A stretch of 64,000 nucleotides of DNA, from the NCBI GenBank assembly GCA_963816925.1, contig CAWFMY010000027.1:248001-312000 (forward strand), given 5' to 3'. The first letter of the stretch is position 1. Each line of letters starts with the position of its first letter. Under the pieces are notes generated by a model. The model did no database searches, was not told where the DNA came from, and was given only the letters and a program-made list of their open reading frames with translations. Below are positions 50,668 through 60,201 of this stretch, piece by piece. Source of the stretch: CAIWHR01 sp963816925. GTDB lineage: Bacteria > Pseudomonadota > Gammaproteobacteria > Burkholderiales > Casimicrobiaceae. The translations under genes and the position numbers were made by a program.

Positions 50668-51858
50668 CTACAGCTTGCAACCCCGGGGCGGGTCGGTCAG
50701 GTTCTTGACCGCGACGCTGACGTACTTGTTCTCCTTGCCCTCGACCTTGCGCAGGTAGATGTCGTGGATCGGGTTATGGCCCTTGTTGAGCGCCAGCGAT
50801 CCGCGGGGGCTGTCGATCTTGGCGGCGCCCATCGCGGCGACCAGCTCCGCGCGCTTGCCGGTGTCGCCCTTGACCGCATTCATCCCGACGATCAGAAGTT
50901 GCGCGGCGTCGTAGCCCTGCACCGCGTAGACGTCCGGCTCGGACTTGAAGGCCTTCATGTACGCGGCGCGGAATGCGTTGTTCTTCGGGTTGTTGAGGCC
51001 GTCGGCGTAGTGCAGCGTCGTCAGCATCCCCTGCGCCGCGTCGCCCTGGGCCTCCAGCGTGCCGTCGGTGAGGAACCCCGGGCCCACCAGCGGGATCGTC
51101 TTGTTGAGACCGGCCGCCGCGTAGTCCTTGACGAACTTGACCGCGCCGCCGCCCGCGAAGAATGCATAGACGACGTCCGGCTTGAGCGCGGCGATCTCGG
51201 TCAGCAACGGCTGGAACTCGACCTGCGGGAACGGCAGGAACAGCTCCTTGACCACCTTGCCGCCGCCGGCTTCGAAGGTTTCCTTGAAGCCGCCGATCGA
51301 TTCCTCGCCGGCCGCGTACTTCCAGGTGATCGTGACCGCGGTCTTCTTCTTCTGGTCGGCCATCACCTTGCCCATCGCGATGCCCATCTGCGAGTTCGAG
51401 AACGACGTCCGGAACACGTTGGCCGCGCACAGCGGCCCGGTGATGTCGTCGGCGCCCGCATTCGGGATGATGAGCAGCGTGTTGTTGTCGCGCGCCACCT
51501 TCGCCATCGCGAGCGCCACGCCGGAGTGCACGGTTCCGACCATGACGTCGACGTTGTCGCGCTTGATGAGCTTGTTCGCGTTCTCGGGCGCCTTCGCCGG
51601 GTCGGACTCGTCATCGACGACGAAGTACTCGATCTCGCGGCCGGCGACCTTGCCGCCGTTCTCCTCGATCGCGAGCTTGAAGCCGTTCGTGATCGCGTTG
51701 CCGAGAGCGGCGTACGTGCCGGTGTAGGGCAGCATCAGCCCGACCTTCAGCTTGCCTTGCTGCTGCGACAGCGCGGGACTTGCGAGCAACAGTGCCCCGG
51801 CCGCCATTGCGGCGGCGGTGATCGCGCCGATGCGGCGCAGGGACCCGATTGTTTTCAT
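50668..51858 (-). CDS. Periplasmic binding protein of the aromatic-acid/LIV-type ABC importer
   Basis: A 396-residue protein with a Sec signal (KTIGSLRRIGAITAAAMAAG then LLLASPALSQ, cleavage near residue 32). The mature protein starts KLKVGLMLPYTGTYAALGNAITNG, a type I periplasmic-binding-protein fold of the LivJ/aromatic-acid group. YFVVDDESDPAKAPENANKLI and VYAFFAGGGAVKFVKDYAAAGL are further family segments. The ATG at 51858 has GGAGAAGG upstream; an ATG five codons earlier is less likely. The ligand is probably benzoate or a related aromatic acid, judged from the benzoate-CoA ligase 60 bases upstream on the same strand. Confidence 0.85.
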   Translation of the reverse strand: MKTIGSLRRIGAITAAAMAAGALLLASPALSQQQGKLKVGLMLPYTGTYAALGNAITNGFKLAIEENGGKVAGREIEYFVVDDESDPAKAPENANKLIKRDNVDVMVGTVHSGVALAMAKVARDNNTLLIIPNAGADDITGPLCAANVFRTSFSNSQMGIAMGKVMADQKKKTAVTITWKYAAGEESIGGFKETFEAGGGKVVKELFLPFPQVEFQPLLTEIAALKPDVVYAFFAGGGAVKFVKDYAAAGLNKTIPLVGPGFLTDGTLEAQGDAAQGMLTTLHYADGLNNPKNNAFRAAYMKAFKSEPDVYAVQGYDAAQLLIVGMNAVKGDTGKRAELVAAMGAAKIDSPRGSLALNKGHNPIHDIYLRKVEGKENKYVSVAVKNLTDPPRGCKL

Positions 51859-51918
51859 GACCTTCTCCTCCATAGGCTTGCCGGTGTGTCGGCGGGCGGC
51901 GCGTGCGCGTCCCCCTCG

Positions 51919-53523
51919 TTATTGCGCTGCTCTCGCGCGCAGCTTGAAACGCTGGATTTTACCCGTTGCGGTCTTCGGCAGCTCGTCGATGAACTCGATC
52001 CAGCGCGGATATTTCCAGGGCGCGAGCTGCGTCTTCACGTGCTGGCGCAGTTCCTCGGCCAGCGCGTCGGAGCCCTGCTTGCCGCCTTTCAGCACCACGT
52101 ACGCGACGGGCTTGGTGAGATGCTCGTCGTCCTCCTTGCCGATGACCGCGGCCTCCAGCACCGCCGGATGCGTGATCAGCGCCGACTCGACCTCGATCGG
52201 CGACACGTAGATTCCGCCGACTTTCAGCATGTCGTCGCTGCGGCCCGAATAGACGTAGTAGCCGCTGGCGTCGATCGAGTACTTGTCGCCGCTCTTCGTC
52301 CACGGCCCCTGGAACGTGCTGCGGGTCTTCTCGCGGTTGTTCCAGTAGCCCATGGCCGCGGTCGGCCCGTTGATCTGCAGCTCGCCGACTTCGCCCGGCG
52401 GCGCGGGCCGGCCGTCGTCGCCGAGGATCCGCAGCTCGTAGCCGGGAACGGGCGTGCCGCTCGTGCCGTAGCGGACATCGCCCGGGCGGTTCGACAGGTA
52501 GATGTGCAACATCTCGGTCGAGCCCAGCCCGTCCAGGATCTCCACTCCGAAGTGCTCCGTCCAGCGCCGGCCGATCTCGGCGGGCAGCGCCTCGCCCGCC
52601 GACGTGCAGCGGCGCATCTTCAGCGTGCCGCGCGCCGGCAAATCGGGACTCGCGAGCAGCGCGGCAAAGAGCGTGGGCACGCCGTAGAAAATCGTCGGCT
52701 GGTGTTTCTGGAGGCGCGCGAACACCGCCTGCGGCGTGGGGCGCTCCGCCATCAGCACCGCCGTCGCGCCGAGCGCCATCGGAAACGTGAGGCCGTTGCC
52801 GAGCCCGTAGGCGAAGAACAGCTTCGCGGCCGAGAACACCACGTCGTCCTCGCGCAGGCCGAGGACCGGCCTCGCGTACAACTCGGCGGTCTGGATCAAG
52901 CTCGACTGGATGTGGACCGTGCCCTTGGGCGCGCCGGTGGAGCCCGACGAGTAAAGCCAGAAGCATGCATCGTCGCATGTCGTCTCCGCCGGCGCGAAGG
53001 TCTTGCCGGCCGCCGCCATGAGCTTCGCAAGCGAGTGATTCGCGCCGGGGCCCTGTCCCGGATCGCCCCCCGAAACGATGACGTGCTTCAGGTGCGGCAA
53101 CGCGCCCTGGAGCGGCGCAAACGTCGGCAGCAGCGGCGCCGACACGACGAGCGCGCGGGCGCGGCTGTCGCGCAGCATGTACTCGTAGTCCTTTGTCGTC
53201 AGCAGCGTGTTGCCCGCGACCGGCACGATGCCGGCCTTGATGCAGCCCAGGAACACCGCGGGGAAATCGATCGTGTCGTGCAGGCACAAGAGCACGCGCT
53301 GCTCGGGTTGCAGGCCGAGGTCGACGAGCGCATTCGCGCAGCGATTCACGCGCACGGCGAGGTCGCCGTACGTGTACGAGCCGTGGTCGTCGATGAAGGC
53401 CGTCTTGCCCGCGCGCCCGGCGGCGAGGTTGCGCTCGATCAGGTCGTGCGCGGCGTTGTAGTCGCGCGGAATCTCCACCTGCGGCGGCGTCAGCCGATGG
53501 TCGGTCTTGCTGAGGGACGGCAT
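51919..53523 (-). CDS. bclA: Benzoate-CoA ligase
   Basis: A 534-residue adenylate-forming enzyme of the benzoate-CoA ligase group. It has the PRDYNAAHDLIERNLAAGRAGKTAFID opening, the ATP loop WLYSSGSTGAPKGTVH near 188, DGLGSTEMLHIYLSNRPGDVRYGTSG near 325-350, SGRSDDMLKVGGIYVSPIEVE near 425, and PKTATGKIQRFKL with the catalytic Lys at about residue 522. It converts benzoate, ATP and CoA into benzoyl-CoA, which enters both the Bcr and Box routes. The Lys in the PKTATGK motif is the site that GNAT enzymes acetylate in Rhodopseudomonas homologues. Confidence 0.92.
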   Translation of the reverse strand: MPSLSKTDHRLTPPQVEIPRDYNAAHDLIERNLAAGRAGKTAFIDDHGSYTYGDLAVRVNRCANALVDLGLQPEQRVLLCLHDTIDFPAVFLGCIKAGIVPVAGNTLLTTKDYEYMLRDSRARALVVSAPLLPTFAPLQGALPHLKHVIVSGGDPGQGPGANHSLAKLMAAAGKTFAPAETTCDDACFWLYSSGSTGAPKGTVHIQSSLIQTAELYARPVLGLREDDVVFSAAKLFFAYGLGNGLTFPMALGATAVLMAERPTPQAVFARLQKHQPTIFYGVPTLFAALLASPDLPARGTLKMRRCTSAGEALPAEIGRRWTEHFGVEILDGLGSTEMLHIYLSNRPGDVRYGTSGTPVPGYELRILGDDGRPAPPGEVGELQINGPTAAMGYWNNREKTRSTFQGPWTKSGDKYSIDASGYYVYSGRSDDMLKVGGIYVSPIEVESALITHPAVLEAAVIGKEDDEHLTKPVAYVVLKGGKQGSDALAEELRQHVKTQLAPWKYPRWIEFIDELPKTATGKIQRFKLRARAAQ

Positions 53524-53651
53524 CGTGCGCTCCTCCTGGTCCGGCGTGGTGAACTCCCACGCTCATCTTGTTCGCTGCCCCCAAAGGGCGACCCGTGCCC
53601 TTCGGCGGCGGAGGACCGACGGCGCGAAGGCTTCGTCCGCGCCCGGTTCTG

Positions 53652-54119
53652 CTATGACTTCGTGAATTCGATCGCGCCTTCCGGAAGCAGGTAGAGCACG
53701 AGCGCCTTGCCGCCCGCGACGGTCGGCACGTGCGCGGTGCCGGGTCCATAGACGAGCCAGCCTGCGCCGCGACCATCGAACCGCGCGGCAGCGTCAGCCG
53801 GCATGATCAAGTCGATTTCGCCATTCGGGTGGCGATGGTGGCCGCCGCCGACGTTGTCCATTTCGACCACGTCGACCGAGAACCCGTGCGTCGCAGGCCC
53901 CGGCTTCACGACCCGCCCATACTTGATGCCGGCGTGCTCGCGGCTGCACATCCAGCCCGCGGCAATGCCTTCGCGGCAGGCGTTGACGACGGCGCGATAA
54001 GTCTCGCCCTGTGGGGGAAGCGTCGCATTGAGATGCGCCTCCAGCGCCGCGTCGAGCGGACGCCCTTCGATGCTCCCGGTGATTGACGCCATCAGGTCGG
54101 TGAATTCGTTCTGGGTCAT
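53652..54119 (-). CDS. DUF4863 (4-hydroxylaminobenzoate lyase-related) protein of the box cluster
   Basis: A 155-residue protein: FTDLMASITGSIEGRPLDAALEAHLN, then GIAAGWMCSREHAGIKYGRVVKP, VDVVEMDNVGGGHHRHPNGEIDLIMP with clustered His residues near 90-100, and GWLVYGPGTAHVPTVAGGKALVLYLLPEGAIEF. The His-rich strand and GPGTAHVPTV recall a cupin-like metal site. The family includes a hydroxylaminobenzoate lyase and is often found beside box genes. The role here is not known; it may handle a side product of nitro- or aminobenzoate. It diverges from boxR. Confidence 0.75.
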   Translation of the reverse strand: MTQNEFTDLMASITGSIEGRPLDAALEAHLNATLPPQGETYRAVVNACREGIAAGWMCSREHAGIKYGRVVKPGPATHGFSVDVVEMDNVGGGHHRHPNGEIDLIMPADAAARFDGRGAGWLVYGPGTAHVPTVAGGKALVLYLLPEGAIEFTKS

Positions 54120-54143
54120 GGCCGATTACTCAAAAGCTGTTGC

Positions 54144-54316
54144 ACTTTAGATCATGATTTCATAATGGTCAAGCACAATACAGCATATACCAGCCAAGGT
54201 GGGCCACCCTCTATCGAACGGTGGTTCGGCGGCATTGAACAGCATTCCCTCTCGGCGTTCAAGTCCACGGCTCTGATATAAAGTGCTTGACGCTCAGAAA
54301 ATAGATGCATTATATT
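54144..54316. promoter_or_regulatory. Divergent promoters with paired GTGCTTGAC motifs before boxR and DUF4863
   Basis: Rightward, TTGACG (54287-54292) and TATATT (54311-54316), 18 bases apart, form a good promoter for boxR. Leftward, TTGACC (54170-54165) and TAAAGT (54149-54144), 17 bases apart, serve the DUF4863 gene. Both -35 boxes lie inside GTGCTTGAC, present in opposite orientations at 54283-54291 and 54168-54176, and TAAAGTGC also occurs twice in inverted orientation (54142-54149, 54279-54286). The region is markedly AT-rich. The paired motifs are candidate BoxR operators. Confidence 0.6.
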
Positions 54317-54347
54317 GCCAGTCCCGTTCGCATGTCTTCGGACCTCC

Positions 54348-55244
54348 ATGACCGCGCTGGAACCTCGAGAAATTGCCGCCCCGACGGCCTCCGACGTAAA
54401 CGCCGACGACGCGGATTTCTTGATCGCAATGGGGCGGCACGTGCGCGAGGCACGCGAGCGACGCGGCATGGCGCGCAAGGGATTGTCGCAGAGTGCGGGC
54501 GTGTCCGAGCGCTACCTCGCGCAGCTCGAGGCGGGCGAAGGCAATGCCTCGGTGCTGCTGTTGCGCAACGTCGCGCGCGCGCTCGGCCTGCGCGTCACGG
54601 AGCTCATCGACCCGCGCGAGAACTCCGTCGAGCAGCGCCTGATCCGGCGCTTCCTCGACCGCTTGCCCGAGCATCGCCTCGAGGACGTCGTGTTCCGCCT
54701 GATGCGCGACTTCGGCCACGAGGAGACGACGCGCAAGAACCGGATCGCGCTGATCGGGCTGCGCGGCGCGGGCAAGACGACGCTCGGCAGCGCGCTCGCG
54801 AAGGACATGGGGTGCGATTTCGTCGAGCTCGACCGCGAGATCGAGCGCGAGGCGGGGATCAGCCTGTCCGAGGTGTTCCTCCTCTACGGGCAGGTCGGCT
54901 ACCGGCGCATCGAACGCCGCTGTCTCGACCGGATGATCGAGACGCACGCGACGATGGTGATGACCGTCGGCGGCGGAATCGTCTCCGAGCCGGAGACGTT
55001 CAATGCGCTGCTGCTCAACTGCTACACCGTCTGGGTGAAGGCGACGCCCGACGAGCACATGGCGCGCGTCGTCGCGCAGGGAGATTTCCGGCCCATGCAG
55101 GGGAATGCGGAGGCGATGATCGATCTGACGAAGATTCTCTCCGCCCGCGAGCCGCAGTACCGCAAGGCCGACATGACGCTCGATACCTCGGGCGAGCGTC
55201 CCGAGCAAAGCCTGCACCGGTTGCGCGAGGCGGTTTCCGCCTGA
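54348..55244 (+). CDS. boxR: BoxR/BzdR-type regulator: XRE helix-turn-helix fused to a shikimate kinase-like domain
   Basis: A 298-residue protein. Residues 25-95 form a Xre-type DNA-binding domain (GRHVREARERRGMARKGLSQSAGVSERYLAQLEAGEGNASVLLLRNVARAL). After a linker, residues 130-295 are shikimate-kinase-like with Walker A IALIGLRGAGKTTLG near 135 and VMTVGGGIVSEPETF near 205. BzdR and BoxR of Azoarcus have this architecture: benzoyl-CoA binds the kinase-like domain and relieves repression of the bzd and box genes. The ATG at 54348 is preferred; a TTG at 54315 lies right at the -10 box. Confidence 0.9.
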   Translation: MTALEPREIAAPTASDVNADDADFLIAMGRHVREARERRGMARKGLSQSAGVSERYLAQLEAGEGNASVLLLRNVARALGLRVTELIDPRENSVEQRLIRRFLDRLPEHRLEDVVFRLMRDFGHEETTRKNRIALIGLRGAGKTTLGSALAKDMGCDFVELDREIEREAGISLSEVFLLYGQVGYRRIERRCLDRMIETHATMVMTVGGGIVSEPETFNALLLNCYTVWVKATPDEHMARVVAQGDFRPMQGNAEAMIDLTKILSAREPQYRKADMTLDTSGERPEQSLHRLREAVSA

Positions 55245-55274
55245 CGCGATCAAGGAGCCTCTTCATGGGAACTG

Positions 55275-56993
55275 ATGTGGCAACGAAGGGCAACCGCAAC
55301 GACAGCACCCGCAGTCGACGACGGGAAGGGCCTCCAATCCTGGGTCACCTACGACACCGCGCCCGAGCGCTATGCGCACTGGAAACTCTCGTTCGATGGG
55401 CCGGTCGCGACCCTTGCGCTCGGCATCGACGAGGACCGCGGAATCCGGCCCGGCTACAAGCTGAAGCTCAACTCGTACGACCTCGGCGTCGACATCGAGC
55501 TTGCCGACGCGCTGCAGCGTATCCGCTTCGAGCACCCGGAAGTCGGCAGCGTCGTCGTCACGTCGAGCCGCGAGCGCATCTTCTGCTCGGGCGCGAACAT
55601 CTTCATGCTCGGGCTCTCGTCGCATGCGTGGAAGGTCAATTTCTGCAAGTTCACGAACGAGACGCGCAACGGCATCGAGGATTCGAGCCGCCATTCGGGA
55701 CTCAAGTTCATCGCGGCATGCAACGGGACGACGGCGGGCGGCGGCTACGAGCTGGCGCTGGCCTGCGACGAGATCCTGCTGCAGGACGACCGCTCGTCGG
55801 CGGTCAGCCTGCCGGAAGTTCCGCTGCTGGGCGTGCTGCCGGGCACGGGCGGCCTCACGCGCGTGACCGACAAGCGCCATGTGCGGCGCGACCACGCCGA
55901 CATCTTCTGCACGCTGGTCGAGGGCGTGCGCGCGCCGCGCGCGAAGGAGTGGCGGCTCATCGACGACTACGCGAAGCCGCAGCAGTTCGCCGCGAAAGTG
56001 CGCGAGCGCGCACTGGCGCTCGCCGCGCAAAGCGACCGGCCCGCGAACGCGCACGGCGTCGTGCTTCCGCCGCTCGCACGCACGATCGACGATGCGGGGA
56101 TCCACTACGGCCACGTCGACGTGCGCTACGACCGCAAGGCGCGGAGCGCGACGATCACGGTCGCCGCGCCGACGTCGGCGCCGCCGCAGGACCTCGACGC
56201 GATCCGCGCGCAAGGCGCCGCATGGTGGCCCCTGGCGATGGCGCGCGAGCTGGACGACGCGATCCTGCTCCTGCGCACCAACGAGCCCGAGCTCGGAACC
56301 TGGATCCTCAAGACAACCGGCGATCCGGCGCACGCGCTTGCTGCCGATGCGGCGCTCGAAAGGCATGCATCCGACTGGTTCGTCCGCGAGACGATCGGCA
56401 TGCTGCGCCGCACGCTCGCGCGGCTCGACGTCACCTCGCGCACGCTCTACGCGCTGATCGAGCCCGGCTCGTGCTTCGCCGGGACGCTGCTCGAACTGGC
56501 GCTTGCCGCCGATCGCAGCTACATGCTCGCGCTGCCGAACGAAACTGCGGATGCGGGCAAGGCGCCGAAAGTCGCGCTGTCCGCGATGAATTTCGGCGCG
56601 TATCCGATGGTGAACGGCATCCCGCGCCTCGCCGCGCGCTTCTACGGCGAGGAAGCGCCGATTGCCGCCGCGAGGGCGGCGGTGGGTCGAACGCTCGCCG
56701 CCGCCGATGCGCTCTCGCTCGGCCTCGTCACGGCCGCCCCCGACGATCTCGACTGGGCCGACGAAATCCGCATCGCGCTCGAGGAACGCGCGAGCCTTTC
56801 GCCCGACGCGCTGACCGGCATGGAAGCGAACCTGCGCTTCGGCGTGACGGAGACGATGGAGACGCGCGTGTTCGCGCGTCTGTCCGCGTGGCAGAACTGG
56901 ATCTTCATCCGCCCGAACGCCGTCGGCGAAGCGGGCGCGCTCAAGGTCTTCGGGACGGGCAGCAAGGCGAAATTCAACTGGGAGCGCGTATGA
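55275..56993 (+). CDS. boxC: 2,3-Epoxybenzoyl-CoA dihydrolase (BoxC), start region frameshifted
   Basis: A crotonase-superfamily enzyme of about 560 residues: RPGYKLKLNSYDLGVDIELADALQRIRFEHPEV near 60-90, SRERIFCSGANIFMLGLSSHAWKVNFCKFTNETRNGIED near 100-140, and AACNGTTAGGGYELALACDEILL near 150-173 with the oxyanion site. PLLGVLPGTGGLTRVTDKRHVRRDHADIF follows near 185-215. It opens the ring of the epoxide made by BoxAB, releasing formate. The best start is the ATG at 55265 (AAGGAG eight bases upstream): MGTDVATK then needs removal of one G near 55290 to continue as ATATTAPAVDDGKG. The coordinates follow the uncorrected ATG at 55275. Confidence 0.92.
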   Translation: MWQRRATATTAPAVDDGKGLQSWVTYDTAPERYAHWKLSFDGPVATLALGIDEDRGIRPGYKLKLNSYDLGVDIELADALQRIRFEHPEVGSVVVTSSRERIFCSGANIFMLGLSSHAWKVNFCKFTNETRNGIEDSSRHSGLKFIAACNGTTAGGGYELALACDEILLQDDRSSAVSLPEVPLLGVLPGTGGLTRVTDKRHVRRDHADIFCTLVEGVRAPRAKEWRLIDDYAKPQQFAAKVRERALALAAQSDRPANAHGVVLPPLARTIDDAGIHYGHVDVRYDRKARSATITVAAPTSAPPQDLDAIRAQGAAWWPLAMARELDDAILLLRTNEPELGTWILKTTGDPAHALAADAALERHASDWFVRETIGMLRRTLARLDVTSRTLYALIEPGSCFAGTLLELALAADRSYMLALPNETADAGKAPKVALSAMNFGAYPMVNGIPRLAARFYGEEAPIAAARAAVGRTLAAADALSLGLVTAAPDDLDWADEIRIALEERASLSPDALTGMEANLRFGVTETMETRVFARLSAWQNWIFIRPNAVGEAGALKVFGTGSKAKFNWERV

Positions 56994-58414
56994 GCATCGA
57001 CTACAGCGAGAAGATCCCGAACAACGTGGATCTCGCCAGCAACAAGACGCTCCAGCGCGCGCTCGAGCAGTGGCAGCCCGAGTTCCTCAACTGGTGGGGG
57101 GACATGGGGCCGGAAGGAACGTCGAGCACGGACGTCTACCTCAGGACCGCCGTCAGCGTCGAGCCGAAGGGCTGGGCGCACTTCGATTACGTGAAGATGC
57201 GCGACTACCGCTGGGGCATTTTTCTCGCACCCGCCGAAGCCGGCCGCAAGGTCAACTTCGGCGCGCACAAGGGCGAGCCGGCGTGGCAGGAAGTGCCGGG
57301 CGAATATCGCGCGAACCTGCGGCGGCTGATCGTCACGCAGGGCGACACCGAGCCCGCGTCGGTCGAGCAGCAGCGGCATCTCGGCCTCACCTGCCCGTCG
57401 CTCTACGACTTGCGCAACCTGTTCCAGGTCAACGTCGAGGAAGGCCGCCACCTGTGGGCGATGGTGTACCTGCTGCACGCGTATTTCGGTCGCGACGGAC
57501 GCGAAGAAGCCGAGGCGTTGCTCGAGCGCCGCTCCGGCGACGCCGACAACCCGCGCATCCTCGGCGCATTCAACGAGCGCACGCCGGACTGGCTCGCGTT
57601 CTTCATGTTCACGTATTTCACCGACCGCGACGGCAAGTACCAGCTCTGCTCGCTCGCCGAATCGGGCTTCGACCCGCTTGCGCGCACCACGCGCTTCATG
57701 CTGACCGAGGAAGCGCACCACATGTTCGTCGGCGAGTCCGGCGTGAGCCGCATCATCCAGCGCACCTGCGAGGCGATGGTCGCGCACAAGATCGACGACC
57801 CCGCAAAAATCCGCGCGCTGGGGCTCATCGACCTGCCGACGATCCAGCGCTACCTCAACTTCCATTTCAGCGTGACGATGGACCTTTTCGGCGCCGACGT
57901 CTCGTCCAATGCCGCGACCTTCTATTCCACGGGCCTCAAGGGGCGCTTCGACGAGACGAAGATCGACGACGACCACCTGCTCGCCGGCGCCACCTATCCC
58001 GTGCTCGAAGTGCGCGACGGGCGCCTCGCCGTCGCGCAGGCGCCGGCGCTGAACGCGCTGAACGAAAAACTGCGCGACGATTACGTGAAGGACGCGGTGG
58101 CCGGCATCGAGCGCTGGAACAAGGTCATCGACAAGGCCGGCGTCGCATTCCGCCTGCGCGCCCCGCACAAGGCGTTCAACCGGAAGATCGGCCCCCTTTC
58201 GTCGGTGCGCGTGAATCCCGACGGCGACGTCGTCTCGGAGGCCGACTGGACGCACCGCCACCTCGCGTGGCTGCCGTCGGAAGCCGATCGCGCGTTCGTC
58301 GCCTCGCTCATGGGGCGGGTCGCGGAACCGGGCAAGTTCGCGAACTGGATCGCGCCGCCCGCGCGCGGCATCGACAACAAGCCGGTCGAATTCGACTACG
58401 TGCGATTCAATTGA
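56990..58414 (+). CDS. boxB: Benzoyl-CoA 2,3-epoxidase, oxygenase subunit BoxB
   Basis: A 474-residue di-iron oxygenase subunit, the expected length. IPNNVDLASNKTLQRALEQWQPEFLNWWGDMGPEG near the N terminus, then VNVEEGRHLWAMVYLLHAYFGRDGREEAEALL near 148-179 and RFMLTEEAHHMFVGESGVSRIIQRT near 236-260, supply the Glu/His di-iron ligands. With the reductase BoxA it converts benzoyl-CoA, O2 and NADPH into 2,3-epoxybenzoyl-CoA. The start overlaps the boxC stop (ATGA) and its stop overlaps a TTG start of the tannase-like gene (TTGA). Confidence 0.94.
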   Translation: MSIDYSEKIPNNVDLASNKTLQRALEQWQPEFLNWWGDMGPEGTSSTDVYLRTAVSVEPKGWAHFDYVKMRDYRWGIFLAPAEAGRKVNFGAHKGEPAWQEVPGEYRANLRRLIVTQGDTEPASVEQQRHLGLTCPSLYDLRNLFQVNVEEGRHLWAMVYLLHAYFGRDGREEAEALLERRSGDADNPRILGAFNERTPDWLAFFMFTYFTDRDGKYQLCSLAESGFDPLARTTRFMLTEEAHHMFVGESGVSRIIQRTCEAMVAHKIDDPAKIRALGLIDLPTIQRYLNFHFSVTMDLFGADVSSNAATFYSTGLKGRFDETKIDDDHLLAGATYPVLEVRDGRLAVAQAPALNALNEKLRDDYVKDAVAGIERWNKVIDKAGVAFRLRAPHKAFNRKIGPLSSVRVNPDGDVVSEADWTHRHLAWLPSEADRAFVASLMGRVAEPGKFANWIAPPARGIDNKPVEFDYVRFN

Positions 58415-60201
58415 GCGCGTGGAAGTTCCTGTCGGCAATGAGTGGGGTCGCGGCATGGCTGGCGCTTTCGGGTTGCGGTGGGGGTGGCGGCGGAGGTGAC
58501 CCGGCGCCGCCGGTGCCGCCCAGTCCCACGCTGCTTGTGTGCGACGACACTTTGAAGGCGGCATTCGTGCCCGACGCCAACACGACCGTCACGCTCGTCA
58601 GGGCGTTCAAGCGCGGAGACCCACTCGCGCTTTCCGGCACGCCGGCCGCCCCCGCACCGCCGGTCGCCGCCAGCGATCTTTGTCTCGTGAAGCTGCGCAT
58701 CGGTCCCGGACACCCGGGCCCGGCGGGCGCGCCGTCGACGTCCGCCGGCATCGGCGTCGAAGCGTGGCTGCCTTCGGTCGTCGCGTGGAATCGTCGGTTC
58801 CACGCGATCGGCGGCGCCGGGTGGTATGGGGGCGCCGCGATCAGCGCGACGACGGTGATCGGGGACACGCACGCGGCCGCCGTTGCGGCGGGCGAGAATG
58901 CGGTGACTGCCGTGACCGATACGGGTCATACGGCGACGGACGGCTCGTTTGCGATGAACCCGGACGGCAGCATCAACACCGTGTTGTGGACCGACTTCGC
59001 GCGTCGCGCAACGCACGAGATGACGCTCAAGGTGAAAGCGCTCGCCGCCGGCTACTACGGCGCGAATCCCGCACATTCCTATTGGGACGGATGCTCGACC
59101 GGTGGCCGGCAGGGGCTGATGGAAGCACAGGCGGACCCCGGCGACTTCGACGGCATCCTCGCCGGCGCGCCGGCAATCCACTGGACGCAATTCACGACCA
59201 GCGGAATGTATCCGCAGGTCGTGATGAACCTCGAAACCGGCGGCCCGATCGCGACCGCGAAGCAGGCGACCGCCGGCACCGCGGCGATCAATGCGTGCGA
59301 CACGCGACTCACCGGTGCGCACGATGGCTACCTCAGCGACCCGGCGGCGTGCGCGTACGATCCGACCGCCGATCCCGCCGTTCTTTGCGCCGCCAGCGGC
59401 GGCTCGAACGCGAGCGCCGCCTGCCTCACGACGGCGGAGGCCCGGGCGATGAACAAGATCTGGTACGGGCAGACCGGCGACGGCTCGGTTCCGTCGCCCG
59501 CGGTTGACAACGGCTTCAACGCGACGCTCGCCGGCAACCAGCTCTGGTTCGGGCTCGCGCGCGGCACCGATTTGACGGGCCTGACGGGAGCCGTCCCGGT
59601 GGACATTGGATCCGACCAGCTGGCATTGAGCCTGCAGAATCCGGCGTACGCGCAGGCCGACGTTCGTCAATGCCACCGGCAATGGCGCCGACAAATGGAA
59701 GACGTTGACCTACGCCGGGTCCGAACTCGATCGCCAACGCCTTTGCGCAAGGATTGGCGCTCAATGGCGCGTTCGGCGGCATCAACACCGACAATCCGGA
59801 CCTGTCGCTGTTTCGCGATCGCGGCGGCAAGCTCATCATGTATCACGGCCTCGCGGATACGTTGATTCCCCCGCAGGGCTCGATGAACTACTTCACGCGC
59901 GTCGCGCAGGTCATGGGCGGATTCCCGAAGACGCAGCAATTTGCCCGTCTGTTCCTCGTTCCCGGCCTGGGGCATTGCGCCTTCAGCGGATCGGTCGGCG
60001 GCGGCTCCTCCGCCGCTGCCGGCGACGGGGCAGATGTACCAAGTGCTGGTCGATTGGGTCGAGACCGGCGCAGCGCCTTCGTCCATCGTCGTCCGCACGA
60101 CGACCGGCACGCCACGCAGCCGGCCGCTGTGCATGTATCCGGCGCAGCTTGCCTATCTCGGCGGCGACGTCAACAATGCGGCGAACTTCACCTGCCAATG
60201 A
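58411..60201 (+). CDS. Tannase/feruloyl-esterase family lipoprotein with three frameshifts
   Basis: The start region (TTG at 58411 or ATG at 58438) encodes a lipoprotein signal, VAAWLALSGC, followed by a glycine run. The mature part is a tannase/feruloyl esterase: HAIGGAGWYGG near 130, YWDGCSTGGRQGLMEAQADP near 222-241 with the nucleophile in GCSTGG, the acid in MYHGLADTLIPPQGS, and the His in PGLGHC. Frames shift near 59661, 59717 and 60015, after which QMYQVLVDWVETGAAPSSIV and NNAANFTC lead to the stop at 60201. All catalytic parts survive in one frame or another. It would cleave esters of aromatic acids outside the inner membrane. Placement between boxB and boxA is unusual. Confidence 0.75.
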
